Assembly: GCF_900142725.1 (NCBI RefSeq)
Contig: NZ_FRBW01000002.1
Location: forward strand, 310,001 to 374,000
Origin: Roseibium suaedae
Lineage (GTDB): Bacteria > Pseudomonadota > Alphaproteobacteria > Rhizobiales > Stappiaceae
Reading direction: 5' to 3'
DNA length: 64,000 nt
The notes beneath the pieces were generated by a model, which saw only the letters and a list, made by a program, of their open reading frames with translations, ran no database searches and was not told the origin of the DNA. Within the stretch, counting starts at the first letter, position 1; every line of letters begins with the position of its first letter. Of this stretch, positions 36,761-56,713 are shown in pieces. A program made the translations under genes and the position numbers.

Positions 36761-37128
36761 CAGAGCACCTCCGGCGCGAGCGAAATGATCTTCATGTGGT
36801 TCTTTGCACGGAGTTCGCGCGGCACTGGCCCGAAGATACGGGTGCCGATCGGCTCCTTGTTGTTGTTGATCAGAACGGCCGCATTGCGGTCGAACCGGAT
36901 CACGCTGCCATCGGGACGGCGGATATCCTTCGCCGTGCGCACGACGACAGCCTTCATCACGTCGCCCTTCTTAACACGGCCCCGCGGAATAGCTTCCTTG
37001 ATGCTGACGACGATGATGTCGCCAACGGAAGCGTACTTACGCTTGGAGCCGCCGAGCACTTTGATGCACATGACACGACGGGCGCCGGAATTATCCGCCA
37101 CATCGAGGTTTGTTTGCATCTGAATCAT
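36760..37128 (-). CDS. rplN: 50S ribosomal protein L14
   Basis: 122 residues starting [39 protein letters not shown] and the C-terminal [20 protein letters not shown] are diagnostic. L14 lies at the subunit interface. It is 67 bp after rpsQ, and its stop shares one base with the rplX start. Confidence 0.98.
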   Translation of the reverse strand: MIQMQTNLDVADNSGARRVMCIKVLGGSKRKYASVGDIIVVSIKEAIPRGRVKKGDVMKAVVVRTAKDIRRPDGSVIRFDRNAAVLINNNKEPIGTRIFGPVPRELRAKNHMKIISLAPEVL

Positions 37129-37195
37129 GACTGGCTGCCTTATTCTATTTCTGGCGCACCTGCCACGGGCGCCTGATGCTCAACAAGGAACGTGG

Positions 37196-37423
37196 TCAGG
37201 CGACCACGGTCCAGCGTTTATTCTTCGAAATCGGCGCGCACTCTTCGATCTGAACAGTGTCGCCAACCTGGTACTTGTTAGCTTCGTCATGCGCGCGGTA
37301 CTTTTTCGACCGGCGCACCGTCTTCTTGAGCAGCGGATGGGTGAAACGACGTTCCACCTTCACCGTGACCGTCTTGTCGTTAGCGTTGCTGACGACGACG
37401 CCCTGAAGCACGCGTTTAGGCAT
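37196..37423 (-). CDS. rpsQ: 30S ribosomal protein S17
   Basis: 75 residues. [20 protein letters not shown] and [18 protein letters not shown] are the OB-fold signatures of S17. It lies 10 bp after rpmC. Confidence 0.97.
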   Translation of the reverse strand: MPKRVLQGVVVSNANDKTVTVKVERRFTHPLLKKTVRRSKKYRAHDEANKYQVGDTVQIEECAPISKNKRWTVVA

Positions 37424-37433
37424 TCATGCCTCC

Positions 37434-37634
37434 TTATGCGCTGGTCGCCACGCGCTTTTCGCGCATGATCGTCTGGATACGGGCGATGTCGCGGCGGATC
37501 TGCCGGACGCGCCCAGTGTTTTCGAGCTGGCTCGTTGCCTTCTGAAAGCGCAGGTTGAACTGTTCTTTCTTGAGGCCTTCGAGCTCCGTGCGGAGCTCGT
37601 CGAGGGTCTTTGCCCGTACGTCGGTAGCCTTCAT
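37434..37634 (-). CDS. rpmC: 50S ribosomal protein L29
   Basis: 66 residues forming a two-helix hairpin. [20 protein letters not shown] and [16 protein letters not shown] are typical. L29 sits at the tunnel exit near the SRP and trigger-factor docking site. It lies between rplP and rpsQ. Confidence 0.97.
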   Translation of the reverse strand: MKATDVRAKTLDELRTELEGLKKEQFNLRFQKATSQLENTGRVRQIRRDIARIQTIMREKRVATSA

Positions 37635-37656
37635 GGCTTATCTCTCCTCGACTGCC

Positions 37657-38070
37657 TTATTCGGCGATCCGCTGGACGAACCGGCACTTGATCGGCAGCT
37701 TGGCAGCTGCAAGACGCATTGCCTCACGGGCAATATCTTCCGGCACGCCGTCGATTTCAAACATGATCCGGCCCGGCGCCACGCGGCAGGCCCAGTAATC
37801 CGGAGCACCCTTACCTTTACCCATTCGGACTTCGGCCGGCTTCGAGGAAACCGGGAGGTCCGGGAAGATACGGATCCAGACACGACCAGCACGCTTCATG
37901 TGGCGGGTCATGGCACGACGGGCAGCTTCGATCTGACGAGCGGTGATACGCTCCGGCTCAACAGCCTTCAGACCATAGGCGCCGAAGTTGAGGTCTGTGC
38001 CCCCCTTCGACAAGCCGTGAATGCGGCCCTTGTGCTGCTTGCGGAACTTAGTTCGCTTCGGTTGCAGCAT
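37657..38070 (-). CDS. rplP: 50S ribosomal protein L16
   Basis: 137 residues. It starts [17 protein letters not shown] and contains [20 protein letters not shown] and [20 protein letters not shown]16 helps to shape the A-site tRNA region. It lies 45 bp after rpsC. Confidence 0.98.
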   Translation of the reverse strand: MLQPKRTKFRKQHKGRIHGLSKGGTDLNFGAYGLKAVEPERITARQIEAARRAMTRHMKRAGRVWIRIFPDLPVSSKPAEVRMGKGKGAPDYWACRVAPGRIMFEIDGVPEDIAREAMRLAAAKLPIKCRFVQRIAE

Positions 38071-38115
38071 CGTCTTCTTTCGTCCTTCGTTTTACGCGAG
38101 CAGCAGGCAGCCTAA

Positions 38116-38844
38116 TCAGGCTGCGCGCTCACGGCCCCGATCCCGGCGTCCACCGCGATCACCCTGGTTGCTGTCCGAGCCAGACGTCGCACGGCGTTCA
38201 GACGCCATCGGGTCGTGCTCGAGGATTTCACCCTTGAAGATCCAAACCTTCACGCCGCAAACACCGTAAGCGGTGTGAGCGGAAGCGACACCGTAGTCGA
38301 TGTCAGCACGCAGGGTGTGCAGCGGCACGCGGCCTTCACGGTACCACTCGACGCGGGCGATTTCCGCACCGCCGAGACGGCCACCGCAGTTGATCCGGAT
38401 GCCCTGGGCGCCGAGACGCATTGCCGACTGAACGGCACGCTTCATGGCGCGGCGGAAGGCAACACGGCGTTCCAGCTGCTGTGCGATCGAAGCGGCAACG
38501 AGGGTCGCGTCGATTTCCGGCTTGCGCACTTCAACGATGTTGATGTGCACGTCGGCATTGGTGATTTCACCGATCTTCTTGCGAAGCTTCTCGATGTCTG
38601 CACCCTTCTTGCCGATCACCACACCCGGACGGCCGGAGTGGATGGTGACGCGGCACTTCTTGTGCGGACGCTCGATGACGACCTTGGCAACGGCTGCCTG
38701 CTTCAGTTCTTCAAGCAGGTATTCGCGGATGCGGAAGTCTTCATGAAGAAGAGTGCCGTATTCACCCTTGTTGGCGTACCAACGCGAATCCCAGGTGCGG
38801 TTGATCCCGAGGCGCATGCCGATCGGGTTGACTTTGTGTCCCAT
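38116..38844 (-). CDS. rpsC: 30S ribosomal protein S3
   Basis: 242 residues. It starts [20 protein letters not shown]. The KH domain has the GxxG loop in [20 protein letters not shown]. The C-terminal domain has [20 protein letters not shown], then a disordered basic tail (about 210-242, Arg/Gly/Asp-rich). S3 lines the mRNA entry. Its ATG shares one base with the rplV stop (TGATG). Confidence 0.98.
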   Translation of the reverse strand: MGHKVNPIGMRLGINRTWDSRWYANKGEYGTLLHEDFRIREYLLEELKQAAVAKVVIERPHKKCRVTIHSGRPGVVIGKKGADIEKLRKKIGEITNADVHINIVEVRKPEIDATLVAASIAQQLERRVAFRRAMKRAVQSAMRLGAQGIRINCGGRLGGAEIARVEWYREGRVPLHTLRADIDYGVASAHTAYGVCGVKVWIFKGEILEHDPMASERRATSGSDSNQGDRGGRRDRGRERAA

Positions 38845-39224
38845 CAGGCACTCTCCTCGACTTCACGCACGACGATGGTCAGGTTCGAGAACGGCTTCTC
38901 GATCCGGCCCACACGGCCACGTGCACGGGCATGGAACCGCTTGATGACAAAAGCCTTGCCAACATGCGCCTCGGCAACCACCAGGTTGTCGATGTCCAGG
39001 TCGTGGTTGTTTTCCGCGTTGGCGATCGCGGACATCAAGGTCTTCTTGACGTCCCCGGCGATACGCTTGCGGGAGAAAGTCAGATCCGCCAGTGCGGTCC
39101 CGACCTTCTTGCCGCGGATAGCAGCCGCAACGAGATTCAGCTTGCGCGGCGATACGCGCAGCATGCGGGTCATTGCCCGGGCCTCGTTGTCAGCGAGCGT
39201 CCGCTCACGCTTCGGCTTGCCCAT
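38844..39224 (-). CDS. rplV: 50S ribosomal protein L22
   Basis: 126 residues. [20 protein letters not shown] and the tunnel-loop portion with [20 protein letters not shown] are diagnostic. The extended loop narrows the exit tunnel, a macrolide-resistance site in other species. The start is 2 bp after the rpsS stop. Confidence 0.98.
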   Translation of the reverse strand: MGKPKRERTLADNEARAMTRMLRVSPRKLNLVAAAIRGKKVGTALADLTFSRKRIAGDVKKTLMSAIANAENNHDLDIDNLVVAEAHVGKAFVIKRFHARARGRVGRIEKPFSNLTIVVREVEESA

Positions 39225-39226
39225 CG

Positions 39227-39505
39227 TTACTTCCTCTTCGCCTTCTTGTCGGCGCCATGTCCGTAATAGGTCCGGGTCGGGGAAAATTCACCCAACTTGT
39301 GACCAATCATTTCTTCAGACACCAGCACCGGAACGTGCTTCTGACCGTTGTAGACGCCAAAGGTAATACCGACGAACTGCGGCAGAATGGTCGAGCGGCG
39401 GCTCCAGGTCTTGATGACCTCGTTGCGGCCGGATTCACGAACCTTGTCCGCTTTCTTCAGCAGATACCCGTCAACAAACGGACCTTTCCAGATCGAACGT
39501 GTCAC
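39227..39505 (-). CDS. rpsS: 30S ribosomal protein S19
   Basis: 92 residues. It starts [16 protein letters not shown]; the core has [20 protein letters not shown] and the C-terminal [20 protein letters not shown]19 lies in the head of the small subunit. It is 12 bp after rplB. Confidence 0.98.
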   Translation of the reverse strand: MTRSIWKGPFVDGYLLKKADKVRESGRNEVIKTWSRRSTILPQFVGITFGVYNGQKHVPVLVSEEMIGHKLGEFSPTRTYYGHGADKKAKRK

Positions 39506-39517
39506 GATCCTTGTCCC

Positions 39518-40351
39518 TTACTTCTTGCGTGCGTGACGGCTACGAACAATGAACTTGTCCGTCTGCTTGTTCCGCCGCGTGCGCTTGCCCTTGGTCGGCT
39601 TACCCCAAGGGGTAACCGGATGACGACCACCGGAGGTCCGGCCTTCACCACCACCGTGCGGGTGGTCGACCGGGTTCATGGCAACACCGCGAACATGCGG
39701 GGTGCGGCCCAGCCACCGGGAACGGCCAGCCTTACCGAGGTTTACGTTGCCGTGGTCCGGGTTGGACACTGCGCCGATGGAGGCCATGCAGGTCCCCAGA
39801 ACGCGGCGCTGTTCACCGGACATGAGACGCAGGATCGTGTAGCCCTGGTCGCGGCCGACAACCTGAACGAAAGCACCAGCGGAACGTGCGACCTGCGCAC
39901 CCTTGCCCGGCTTCAGTTCAATGTTGTGAACGATCGTACCCACCGGAATGGATGCGAGCGGCATTGCGTTGCCCGGCTTCACGTCGACGGCCTGACCTGC
40001 GACGACCTTGTCGCCAACTGCCAGACGCTGCGGCGCCAGGATGTAGCTCAGCTCACCATCTTCGTAGCGGATCAGAGCGATGAATGCGGTCCGGTTCGGA
40101 TCGTATTCGAGGCGCTCGACGGTCGCCGGGATGTCGAACTTGCGACGCTTGAAGTCAACAAGACGGTAGGACCGCTTGTGACCGCCACCGCGGTTCGGAG
40201 CCGTCAGGCGGCCGTGGTTGTTACGACCACCGCTCTTGGACAGGCCTTCGGTCAGGGTCTTGACCGGCTTGCCCTTCCAGAGATCGGAACGATCGACCTG
40301 GACGAGCTGGCGCTGGCCAGGAGACGTCGGGTTGAAAGTCTTGAGTGCCAT
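39518..40351 (-). CDS. rplB: 50S ribosomal protein L2
   Basis: 277 residues. [19 protein letters not shown], the SH3-like part with [16 protein letters not shown] and the C-terminal signature [20 protein letters not shown] (with the conserved His near the peptidyl transferase region) are present. It lies 15 bp after rplW. Confidence 0.98.
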   Translation of the reverse strand: MALKTFNPTSPGQRQLVQVDRSDLWKGKPVKTLTEGLSKSGGRNNHGRLTAPNRGGGHKRSYRLVDFKRRKFDIPATVERLEYDPNRTAFIALIRYEDGELSYILAPQRLAVGDKVVAGQAVDVKPGNAMPLASIPVGTIVHNIELKPGKGAQVARSAGAFVQVVGRDQGYTILRLMSGEQRRVLGTCMASIGAVSNPDHGNVNLGKAGRSRWLGRTPHVRGVAMNPVDHPHGGGEGRTSGGRHPVTPWGKPTKGKRTRRNKQTDKFIVRSRHARKK

Positions 40352-40366
40352 TTACCTGTCCCCGTC

Positions 40367-40660
40367 TTAGAGCCCGGTCGCCACGTCGATAGCGTGACCT
40401 TCCGCGAGCGTGATGACGGCCTTCTTGTAGTCGGACTGGCGGCCGATCCGGCCCTTGAACCGCTTGACCTTGCCCTTGCGGACCAAGGTGTTCACAGCCG
40501 TGACCTTTACACCGAACAGCGCCTCGACAGCAGCCTTGATTTCCGGCTTGGTGGCGGTATTCGCCACCTTGAAGACAACCTTGTTCTCTTCGGAAGCCAT
40601 GGTCGCCTTCTCGGTGATCACCGGGCCGACGATCTTGTCGTAGTGAGGAAGATTGCTCAT
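40367..40660 (-). CDS. rplW: 50S ribosomal protein L23
   Basis: 97 residues. It has the [20 protein letters not shown] and [20 protein letters not shown] segments. L23 is the docking site for trigger factor and SRP at the tunnel exit. It overlaps the rplD stop by 4 bases (40657-40660). Confidence 0.97.
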   Translation of the reverse strand: MSNLPHYDKIVGPVITEKATMASEENKVVFKVANTATKPEIKAAVEALFGVKVTAVNTLVRKGKVKRFKGRIGRQSDYKKAVITLAEGHAIDVATGL

Positions 40661-41277
40661 TTGAAGCGCTCCTCAAGTGCGGCCACGGCAGCCTTGGTCA
40701 GGACCAGGGTGTGAGCCCGCATGATGTCGTAGACGTTGATGCCCTGTACCGGCAGCACATCCACCATCGGGATGTTGCGTGCAGCCAGTGCAAAGTTCCG
40801 GTCCAGTTCCGCGCCATCGATGATCAGCGCGCTGGTGAAACCCAGCTTTGCGAACTGATCCTTGAGGGCCTTGGTCTTGGCTTCGGCAGCCTTGGCATCT
40901 TCGACGACGACGATGCTGTCAGCCTTTGCCTTTGCAGACAGGACGTGCTTCAGGCCGAGGGCGCGAACCTTCTTCGGCAGGTCATGGGCATGATCGCGAA
41001 CGACCGGGCCGAATGCCTTACCACCACCGCGGAACTGCGGGGCCTTCTTGTTGCCGTGACGGGCGCCGCCGGAGCCTTTCTGGCGGACGAACTTCTTCGT
41101 CGTGCCAGAAACTTCCGAACGCCCGAGGGCCTTGTGGGTGCCAGCCTGGCGCTTGGCAAGCTGCCAACGCACCACGCGGTGGATCAGATCGGTGCGCGGA
41201 TCGAGACCGAAGATCTCGTCAGACACCGTGATCGAACCGGCCGCCCCGCCTTCGAGGGTCTTGACCTGGAGTTCCAT
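40657..41277 (-). CDS. rplD: 50S ribosomal protein L4
   Basis: 206 residues from ATG 41277, which shares one base with the rplC stop (TGATG); GTG 41280 is one codon upstream in frame. The signatures are [20 protein letters not shown] (the tunnel loop) and [21 protein letters not shown]4 lines the exit tunnel and in enterobacteria represses the S10 operon through a leader hairpin. The leader before rpsJ here is only about 70 bp, so the same mechanism is not evident. Confidence 0.97.
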   Translation of the reverse strand: MELQVKTLEGGAAGSITVSDEIFGLDPRTDLIHRVVRWQLAKRQAGTHKALGRSEVSGTTKKFVRQKGSGGARHGNKKAPQFRGGGKAFGPVVRDHAHDLPKKVRALGLKHVLSAKAKADSIVVVEDAKAAEAKTKALKDQFAKLGFTSALIIDGAELDRNFALAARNIPMVDVLPVQGINVYDIMRAHTLVLTKAAVAALEERFK

Positions 41278-41987
41278 CACTCGCTCTCCTTCCCGGCGGC
41301 AACAGCAGCTTCCGGAGCGCGGTAAGCACCCGGGACCGGAACACCTTCCGGCAGCGCCTTCTTGATCGCGTCGCGGACCAGGATCCAGCCGCCCTTGGCG
41401 CCCGGAACAGACCCTTCGACCATGATCAGGCCGCGTTCAACATCGGTCCGCACAACCTTGAGGTTCTGCGTGGTCACGCGGACGTCGCCCATGTGACCGG
41501 CCATCTTCTTGCCCTTGAACACCTTGCCCGGATCCTGGCACTGACCGGTCGAACCGTGCGAACGGTGCGAGACGGAGTTACCATGGGAGGCGCGGCCACC
41601 ACCGAAGTTGTGGCGCTTCATGACGCCGGCAAAACCCTTACCGATGGAGGTACCGGTGACGTCGACGAACTGACCTTCGACATAGTGGTCAGCGGTGAGT
41701 TCCGCGCCAACGTCAATCAGGTTGTCGGACGAAACCCGGAACTCGACGAGAGTCCGCTTCGGTTCGACCTTGGCAACGGCGAAATGACCGCGCATTGCCT
41801 TCGGCGTGTTCTTAACCTTGGCCAGACCTGCACCGAGCTGCAGTGCAGTGTAGCCATTCTTTTCGTCAGTCCGGTGGGCAACCACCTGGCAATTTTCCAG
41901 TCGCAGGACAGTGACCGGAACATGCTCGCCCGCATCGTTATAGATACGAGTCATGCCCACTTTCTGAGCGATCACTCCAGAACGCAT
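41277..41987 (-). CDS. rplC: 50S ribosomal protein L3
   Basis: 236 residues. It starts [18 protein letters not shown] and contains [20 protein letters not shown] and [19 protein letters not shown]3 is an early assembly protein whose loop reaches the peptidyl transferase centre. The C-terminus has an Ala/Glu-rich tail. It lies 23 bp after rpsJ. Confidence 0.98.
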   Translation of the reverse strand: MRSGVIAQKVGMTRIYNDAGEHVPVTVLRLENCQVVAHRTDEKNGYTALQLGAGLAKVKNTPKAMRGHFAVAKVEPKRTLVEFRVSSDNLIDVGAELTADHYVEGQFVDVTGTSIGKGFAGVMKRHNFGGGRASHGNSVSHRSHGSTGQCQDPGKVFKGKKMAGHMGDVRVTTQNLKVVRTDVERGLIMVEGSVPGAKGGWILVRDAIKKALPEGVPVPGAYRAPEAAVAAGKESE

Positions 41988-42010
41988 AGACGTGTCCCCT
42001 TCGATCCGCC

Positions 42011-42319
42011 TCAGAGCTTGATCTCGACGTCAACACCAGCGGCCAGATCGAGCTTCATAAGAGCGTCGACCGTCTGGGGCGTCGGATCCACGATATCGAG
42101 AAGACGCTTATGCGTGCGCATCTCGAACTGATCGCGGCTTTTCTTGTCGATGTGCGGGCCGCGAAGCACTGTGTACTTCTCGATCCGCGTCGGCAGCGGC
42201 ACGGGTCCCCGCACCTGCGCACCGGTCCGCTTCGCCGTGTTCACGATTTCCTTGGTGGAAGCATCGAGAATACGGTGATCAAATGCCTTGAGGCGGATCC
42301 GGATATTCTGACCGTTCAT
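42011..42319 (-). CDS. rpsJ: 30S ribosomal protein S10 (NusE)
   Basis: 102 residues. It starts [19 protein letters not shown] and contains [21 protein letters not shown]10 is also NusE, a partner of NusG and NusB in coupling and antitermination; nusG is encoded at 58844-59374. It is first gene of the S10 group and lies 69 bp after tuf copy 1. Confidence 0.98.
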   Translation of the reverse strand: MNGQNIRIRLKAFDHRILDASTKEIVNTAKRTGAQVRGPVPLPTRIEKYTVLRGPHIDKKSRDQFEMRTHKRLLDIVDPTPQTVDALMKLDLAAGVDVEIKL

Positions 42320-42368
42320 TTCAGAGTTCCCGATAAGACAGGCGGGCCTGCAGGTGTTTCGTTAGGAA

Positions 42369-42385
42369 ACGGCAGGCCCTGCCGT
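42369..42385 (-). terminator. Short palindromic hairpin between tuf copy 1 and rpsJ
   Basis: ACGGCAGG (42369-42376) and CCTGCCGT (42378-42385) are perfect complements around one base, so the folded stem has about 6-7 bp. On the minus strand TTTCC follows. It could terminate part of the str transcripts or only mark an mRNA processing site. Confidence 0.4.
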
Positions 42386-42388
42386 CAA

Positions 42389-43579
<1,191 letters not shown>

Positions 43580-43623
43580 CGGATTACTCCGCTCTCTTAA
43601 TTCTAATCGTTCACAAGTTCAGG

Positions 43624-45699
43624 TTAGGCGTACTTGGCCTGAACCTGCTCAGCGACAGCCTGCGGCACTTGCTCGTAGTGATCAAACACCATCGAGTACT
43701 GGGCCCGGCCCTGGGACATGGACCGCAGGTTGTTCACGTAGCCAAACATGTTGGCCAGCGGAACCATTGCGGTAATGACCGTGACGATCCCGCGGTTTTC
43801 GGTGCCAGCAATCTGGCCACGGCGGGAGTTCAGGTCACCGATGACGTCGCCCATGTAGTCTTCAGGGGTAACGACTTCGACCTTCATGATCGGCTCGAGG
43901 AGCTTCGGACCAGCCTTCTGGATGCCTTCACGGAAACCAGCACGACCGGCGATTTCGAACGCCAGAACCGAGGAGTCAACGTCGTGGTATGCACCGTCGG
44001 TCAACGTCACCTTGATGTCGAGCATCGGGAAGCCAGCGATCGGGCCGGACGACATGACGCTTTCAACACCCTTGGTAACACCCGGGATGTATTCCTTGGG
44101 AACCGAACCACCAACGATCTTCGATTCGAAGACGTAGCCTGCATTCGGTTCTGCCGGCTCGATAACGAGCTTGATGCGAGCGAACTGACCCGAACCACCA
44201 GACTGCTTCTTGTGGGTGTAGTCCACTTCGGCCTGCTTGGTGATGGTTTCGCGGTAAGCCACCTGCGGCGCACCGATGTTCGCTTCCACCTTGAACTCGC
44301 GACGCATACGGTCAACGATGATGTCCAGGTGAAGTTCGCCCATGCCGGCGATGATCGTCTGGCCAGACTCTTCGTCCGTCTTCACGCGGAAGGACGGATC
44401 TTCAGCTGCCAGGCGGTTCAGGGCGAGGCCCATCTTTTCCTGGTCGGCCTTGGTCTTCGGCTCGACGGCGATCTCGATCACCGGCTCGGGGAATTCCATG
44501 CGCTCCAGGATCACCGGCTTCAGCGGGTCACACAGGGTGTCGCCAGTGGTGGTGTCCTTCAGGCCAGCGATCGCAACGATGTCGCCTGCATAGGCAATAT
44601 CGAGGTCTTCACGGCTGTTGGAGTGCATCTGCATCATACGGCCGACGCGTTCCTTCTTCTCCTTGACGGTGTTCTGCAGGGATACACCCTTGTTCAGAAC
44701 GCCGGAGTAGATGCGGCAGAACGTGAGCGAACCGACGAACGGGTCGTTCATGATCTTGAATGCCAGCATGGAGAGAGGCTCTTCATCGCCGGACTTGCGC
44801 AGAACTTCGCCTTCGGTCTTCGGGTCGATGCCCTTGATCGCAGGAACTTCAACCGGGCTCGGCAGATAGTCGACGACGGCGTCGAGCAGCGGCTGAACGC
44901 CCTTGTTCTTGAATGCGGAACCGCACAGAACCGGAACGAAATCGCTGTTGATGGTGCCCTTGCGGATGATTTCCATCAGCTTCTCGTTGGTCGGCTCTTC
45001 GCCTTCCAGATAAGCTTCCATGGCAGCTTCATCAGCTTCGACGGCGGTTTCGATCATCAGATCGCGGAATTCCTGAGCCTTGTCAGCCAGGTCAGCCGGG
45101 ATCTCGACTTCGTCCCACTGGGCGCCGAGAGATTCATCGCGCCAGATCAGCGCCTTCATCTTGATCAGGTCGACCAGGCCAGCGAACTCGTTTTCAGCCC
45201 CAACCGGGATCTGAAGAACCAGCGGCGTGGCGCCAAGACGGGTCTTGATCATGTCAACGCAGCGATAGAAATCAGCGCCGAGCTTATCCATCTTGTTGAC
45301 GAAGATCATCCGCGGAACGTGGTACTTGTCAGCCTGGCGCCAGACCGTTTCGGTCTGCGGCTCAACACCAGCGTTGGCGTCGAGCAGGGCGACTGCACCG
45401 TCGAGCACGCGCAGGGAACGTTCAACTTCAATGGTGAAGTCGACGTGACCCGGGGTGTCGATGATGTTCAGGCGCTTTTCTTTCCAGAACGCGGTGGTAG
45501 CAGCGGAGGTAATCGTGATGCCACGCTCCTGCTCCTGCTCCATCCAGTCCATGGTGGCAGCACCATCGTGAACTTCACCGATCTTGTGGCTCTTGCCAGT
45601 GTAGAAAAGGATCCGCTCGGTCGTGGTCGTCTTGCCAGCATCGATGTGAGCCATGATGCCGAAGTTGCGGTAGTCCTCGATTTTATGCGTGCGCGACAT
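43624..45699 (-). CDS. fusA: Elongation factor G
   Basis: 691 residues in five domains. The G domain has [27 protein letters not shown] and [11 protein letters not shown]. Domain IV contains the loop region [12 protein letters not shown], and the C-terminal part has [18 protein letters not shown]. It drives translocation and, with RRF, ribosome recycling. It lies 24 bp after rpsG and before tuf, the standard str operon order. Very long open frames on the opposite strand of this gene are shadows of its codon bias. Confidence 0.98.
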   Translation of the reverse strand: MSRTHKIEDYRNFGIMAHIDAGKTTTTERILFYTGKSHKIGEVHDGAATMDWMEQEQERGITITSAATTAFWKEKRLNIIDTPGHVDFTIEVERSLRVLDGAVALLDANAGVEPQTETVWRQADKYHVPRMIFVNKMDKLGADFYRCVDMIKTRLGATPLVLQIPVGAENEFAGLVDLIKMKALIWRDESLGAQWDEVEIPADLADKAQEFRDLMIETAVEADEAAMEAYLEGEEPTNEKLMEIIRKGTINSDFVPVLCGSAFKNKGVQPLLDAVVDYLPSPVEVPAIKGIDPKTEGEVLRKSGDEEPLSMLAFKIMNDPFVGSLTFCRIYSGVLNKGVSLQNTVKEKKERVGRMMQMHSNSREDLDIAYAGDIVAIAGLKDTTTGDTLCDPLKPVILERMEFPEPVIEIAVEPKTKADQEKMGLALNRLAAEDPSFRVKTDEESGQTIIAGMGELHLDIIVDRMRREFKVEANIGAPQVAYRETITKQAEVDYTHKKQSGGSGQFARIKLVIEPAEPNAGYVFESKIVGGSVPKEYIPGVTKGVESVMSSGPIAGFPMLDIKVTLTDGAYHDVDSSVLAFEIAGRAGFREGIQKAGPKLLEPIMKVEVVTPEDYMGDVIGDLNSRRGQIAGTENRGIVTVITAMVPLANMFGYVNNLRSMSQGRAQYSMVFDHYEQVPQAVAEQVQAKYA

Positions 45700-45723
45700 T
45701 GCGTCAGCCCTTCCGAGTCCAGA

Positions 45724-46194
<471 letters not shown>

Positions 46195-46206
46195 CTATCG
46201 TACCTC

Positions 46207-46578
46207 TTACTTCGGACGCTTCGCGCCGTACTTCGAACGGCGTTGCTTGCGGTCCTTGACGCCCTGGGTGTCGAGCACGCCGCGGATGATGTGGTAGCGC
46301 ACGCCCGGCAAATCCTTGACGCGGCCGCCGCGGATCATCACCACGGAGTGTTCCTGAAGGTTGTGACCTTCACCCGGAATGTAACCAATGACTTCGAAGC
46401 CGTTGGTCAGGCGGATCTTAGCCACCTTACGCAGAGCCGAGTTCGGCTTCTTCGGCGTCGTAGTGTAGACGCGGGTGCAAACACCACGCTTCTGCGGGCA
46501 GGCCTCCATGGCCGGCACCTTGTTCCGCTTGGGCGGATCTTTCCGCGGATTGCGGATCAGCTGGTTGATGGTCGGCAT
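46207..46578 (-). CDS. rpsL: 30S ribosomal protein S12
   Basis: 123 residues from ATG 46578 ([18 protein letters not shown]), preceded by AAGGGCA; the open frame runs on to 46605 without family similarity. [15 protein letters not shown] contains Lys43, the unmutated streptomycin-sensitive residue. [18 protein letters not shown] follows. S12 is in the decoding centre. It is first gene of the str operon behind a leader of about 250 bases. Confidence 0.98.
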   Translation of the reverse strand: MPTINQLIRNPRKDPPKRNKVPAMEACPQKRGVCTRVYTTTPKKPNSALRKVAKIRLTNGFEVIGYIPGEGHNLQEHSVVMIRGGRVKDLPGVRYHIIRGVLDTQGVKDRKQRRSKYGAKRPK

Positions 46579-47203
46579 TCTGTGCCCTTTACCTCGTCCA
46601 TCCAAAAACTCGTATGCGAACCTGGATCACTGATTCCGACATGCAGAATCGCGCCCGCCCGTTCCCGTCTGGGGACCGGCAGGCGCTTGCGAACCAGAGG
46701 ACCGCAGGTTGCCCTGAGGTCATGCAATCGACGCTTATTCGCCTATATGAACCCGGCAGCGTTTAAGTCTTCTTGGTCCGGCGCGAGTCGCGCTCGGACA
46801 GTCAGGGGACTTACCGCCTGCCATCGGGATGCGCGGAAACTACTCATCACTCCCCTCTACGTCAAGTGGTTTGTCTGAAAAATGCGAGATTCCCGCCATC
46901 CATGCGGATCTGCAGAAATCTGCCGTTTTATGACACCCATTCAAGCAATAAATGAACCATTTATGACATTCATCCGGTTACATTATTGCTTTGACGGCTT
47001 CAGCTCCTGCGGGCAGAGCTAAACAGAGGGTTAACGCAATGAGTCAATTCCGAACAGTTGCGACGTGAATCGCATTGCGGGATTCGCATGGCCGCCATGC
47101 ACCCCCGCGTTGAATCGCCGGACAGAAGAATCGCTCAGGTCTAAACCGCTAAGGACAGGTCCCTGCCCTCACAACCTTCCCTCCCCCTCCGTCCGGCCGC
47201 AGA
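46579..47203 (-). other. Upstream region and leader of the str operon
   Basis: 625 bp with no supported gene. Nearest rpsL lies a likely 5' leader (about 46579-46830) with a strong hairpin: GTCCGGCGCG (46776-46785) pairs with CGCGC (46789-46793) and CGGAC (46795-46799), a 10-bp stem with one bulged base. A promoter candidate lies at 46837-46865. The remaining part up to 47203 shows only small inverted repeats (for example GCATGG/CCATGC at 47086-47100) and no terminator that I would trust for the small upstream gene. Confidence 0.5.
46837..46865 (-). promoter_or_regulatory. Candidate sigma70-type promoter of the str operon
   Basis: On the minus strand TTGACG (46865-46860) and TAGTTT (46842-46837) are separated by 17 bases. 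The predicted start near 46830 would give a leader of about 250 bases before rpsL. The -35 is good and the -10 is mediocre. Confidence 0.45.
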
Positions 47204-47503
47204 TCACTCGTCGTCGTTAAACGTGATGATCGCCACATTGCCGGAAAGGGCATCCTGATAAGCACCTTCGTAGATGGCGTCATCCGGCTCCCCGTCCATG
47301 ACACCGATCTGGTCCAGCTCGGCTTCAGCGTAGCCCTGGGCAGCAAGAGCCTCCAGGGTCTTGCGGACGGCGCTGTCATCGTCGGGAGCGGTCAGCAGCG
47401 CATGGATCTCCATGCTGTCGCCCTCGCCTTCCTCGCCCTCGTTCCACACGCGGCCGATCACGATGAACACGGTCGGCTCGATGGCGTCTTCATTGTCGTT
47501 CAT
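47204..47503 (-). CDS. Small acidic protein of unknown function between rpoC and rpsL
   Basis: 99 residues from ATG 47503, chosen because GGAGA lies 8 bases upstream; the frame also has ATG 47518. It is very acidic (many Asp/Glu; C-terminus ITFNDDE). It has an alternating pattern suggesting a small alpha/beta fold: VFIVIGRVWNEG, then MEIHALLTAPDDDSAVRKTL and GYAEAELDQIGVMDGEPDD. There is no signal peptide or membrane helix. I do not recognise a family. It is read in the same direction as its neighbours, 105 bp past the rpoC terminator stem, so it needs its own promoter or read-through. Codon use matches the surroundings, so it is probably a resident gene. Confidence 0.75.
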   Translation of the reverse strand: MNDNEDAIEPTVFIVIGRVWNEGEEGEGDSMEIHALLTAPDDDSAVRKTLEALAAQGYAEAELDQIGVMDGEPDDAIYEGAYQDALSGNVAIITFNDDE

Positions 47504-47606
47504 TGGGTCTGTCTCCATCTGATCGGCAGGGACGATCCCGCGTCCGCCGATCGGGCTCCGATAGGTCTTGGCCAGCAGGGTCCATTCAACACCTGCTGGC
47601 GGTCAG

Positions 47607-47633
47607 AAAAAAGGCCGCCCGGGGGCGGCCTTT
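47607..47633 (-). terminator. Strong intrinsic terminator after rpoC
   Basis: AAAGGCCGCC (47610-47619) pairs with GGCGGCCTTT (47624-47633). On the minus strand six Ts end the structure. It lies 22 bp past the rpoC stop and closes the rplKAJL-rpoBC unit. Confidence 0.92.
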
Positions 47634-47655
47634 CAAATCTTGTATCGTGACTGCC

Positions 47656-51855
<4,200 letters not shown>

Positions 51856-51881
51856 GGTCTATCTCCTTCGATGCGCGGAGA

Positions 51882-51907
51882 GGGAGCTGGCCATCTGGCC
51901 AACTCCC
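51882..51907 (-). other. Hairpin in the rpoB-rpoC gap
   Basis: GGGAG-C-TGGCC (51882-51892) pairs with GGCCA-A-CTCCC (51897-51907) around loop ATCT, an 11-bp stem with a single C-A mismatch. There is no T-tract after it on the minus strand. An RNase processing site or stabiliser inside the rpoBC message is likelier than a terminator. Confidence 0.5.
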
Positions 51908-51957
51908 CTGTCTCCGGCATTCCAAGTCCAAATTCGGTCTTTTTGATGCCCTCGAGG

Positions 51958-56097
<4,140 letters not shown>

Positions 56098-56230
56098 TGT
56101 CGCTCCTCGTATCGGCCGGGTAACGGCTGGCCGAAACGCCCCTTTTTCAATCGGGCCACTGCCCAGGCGCTTCGGAAAACCGTCCCCCTAGTGGGACGTT
56201 TACCCCGGAACCGGGAAAACCCGCCGGGGC

Positions 56231-56262
56231 AAGAAAACGGTCCCGGGATGATCCCGGGACCG
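56231..56262 (-). terminator. Attenuator-like terminator between rplL and rpoB
   Basis: CGGTCCCGGG (56238-56247) pairs with CCCGGGACCG (56253-56262), and the two loop-flanking bases can extend the stem. On the minus strand it is followed by TTTTCTTG. It sits 20 bp past the rplL stop. A partial terminator at this position is known in enterobacteria, where it lowers rpoBC relative to rplJL; the same role is inferred here. Confidence 0.75.
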
Positions 56263-56281
56263 CAATGGGCTTAAAGCCCTA

Positions 56282-56653
56282 TTACTTCAGCTCAACCTTA
56301 GCGCCAGCTTCTTCAAGCTTCTTCTTCAGGTCTTCTGCTTCAGCCTTGGAAACCTGTTCCTTGACGGTCTTCGGAGCGCCTTCGACGAGCTCCTTAGCTT
56401 CCTTCAGGCCCAGACCCGTGATTGCACGGACTTCCTTGATGACGTTGATCTTCTTGTCGCCAGCGTCAGCCAGAACGACGTCGAATTCGGTCTTTTCTTC
56501 TTCAGCAGCAGCAGCCGGGCCAGCAGCCGCAGCAACTGCGACCGGAGCAGCAGCGGAAACGCCCCACTTCTCTTCGAGAAGCTTGGACAGTTCAGCAGCT
56601 TCCATGACGGTCAGCGCGGAGAGTTCTTCAACGAGCTTGTTCAGATCAGCCAT
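56282..56653 (-). CDS. rplL: 50S ribosomal protein L7/L12
   Basis: 123 residues. An N-terminal dimerisation domain (about 1-33), an Ala/Pro-rich flexible hinge ([18 protein letters not shown]) and the C-terminal factor-binding domain with [20 protein letters not shown] are all present. The multi-copy stalk recruits EF-Tu and EF-G. It lies 60 bp after rplJ. Confidence 0.98.
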   Translation of the reverse strand: MADLNKLVEELSALTVMEAAELSKLLEEKWGVSAAAPVAVAAAAGPAAAAEEEKTEFDVVLADAGDKKINVIKEVRAITGLGLKEAKELVEGAPKTVKEQVSKAEAEDLKKKLEEAGAKVELK

Positions 56654-56713
56654 TTTCTTAGTACCTTAAAGTTCGAACCAAATCTTTGGTTGCAGACAGT
56701 GTATTGGGACGCC

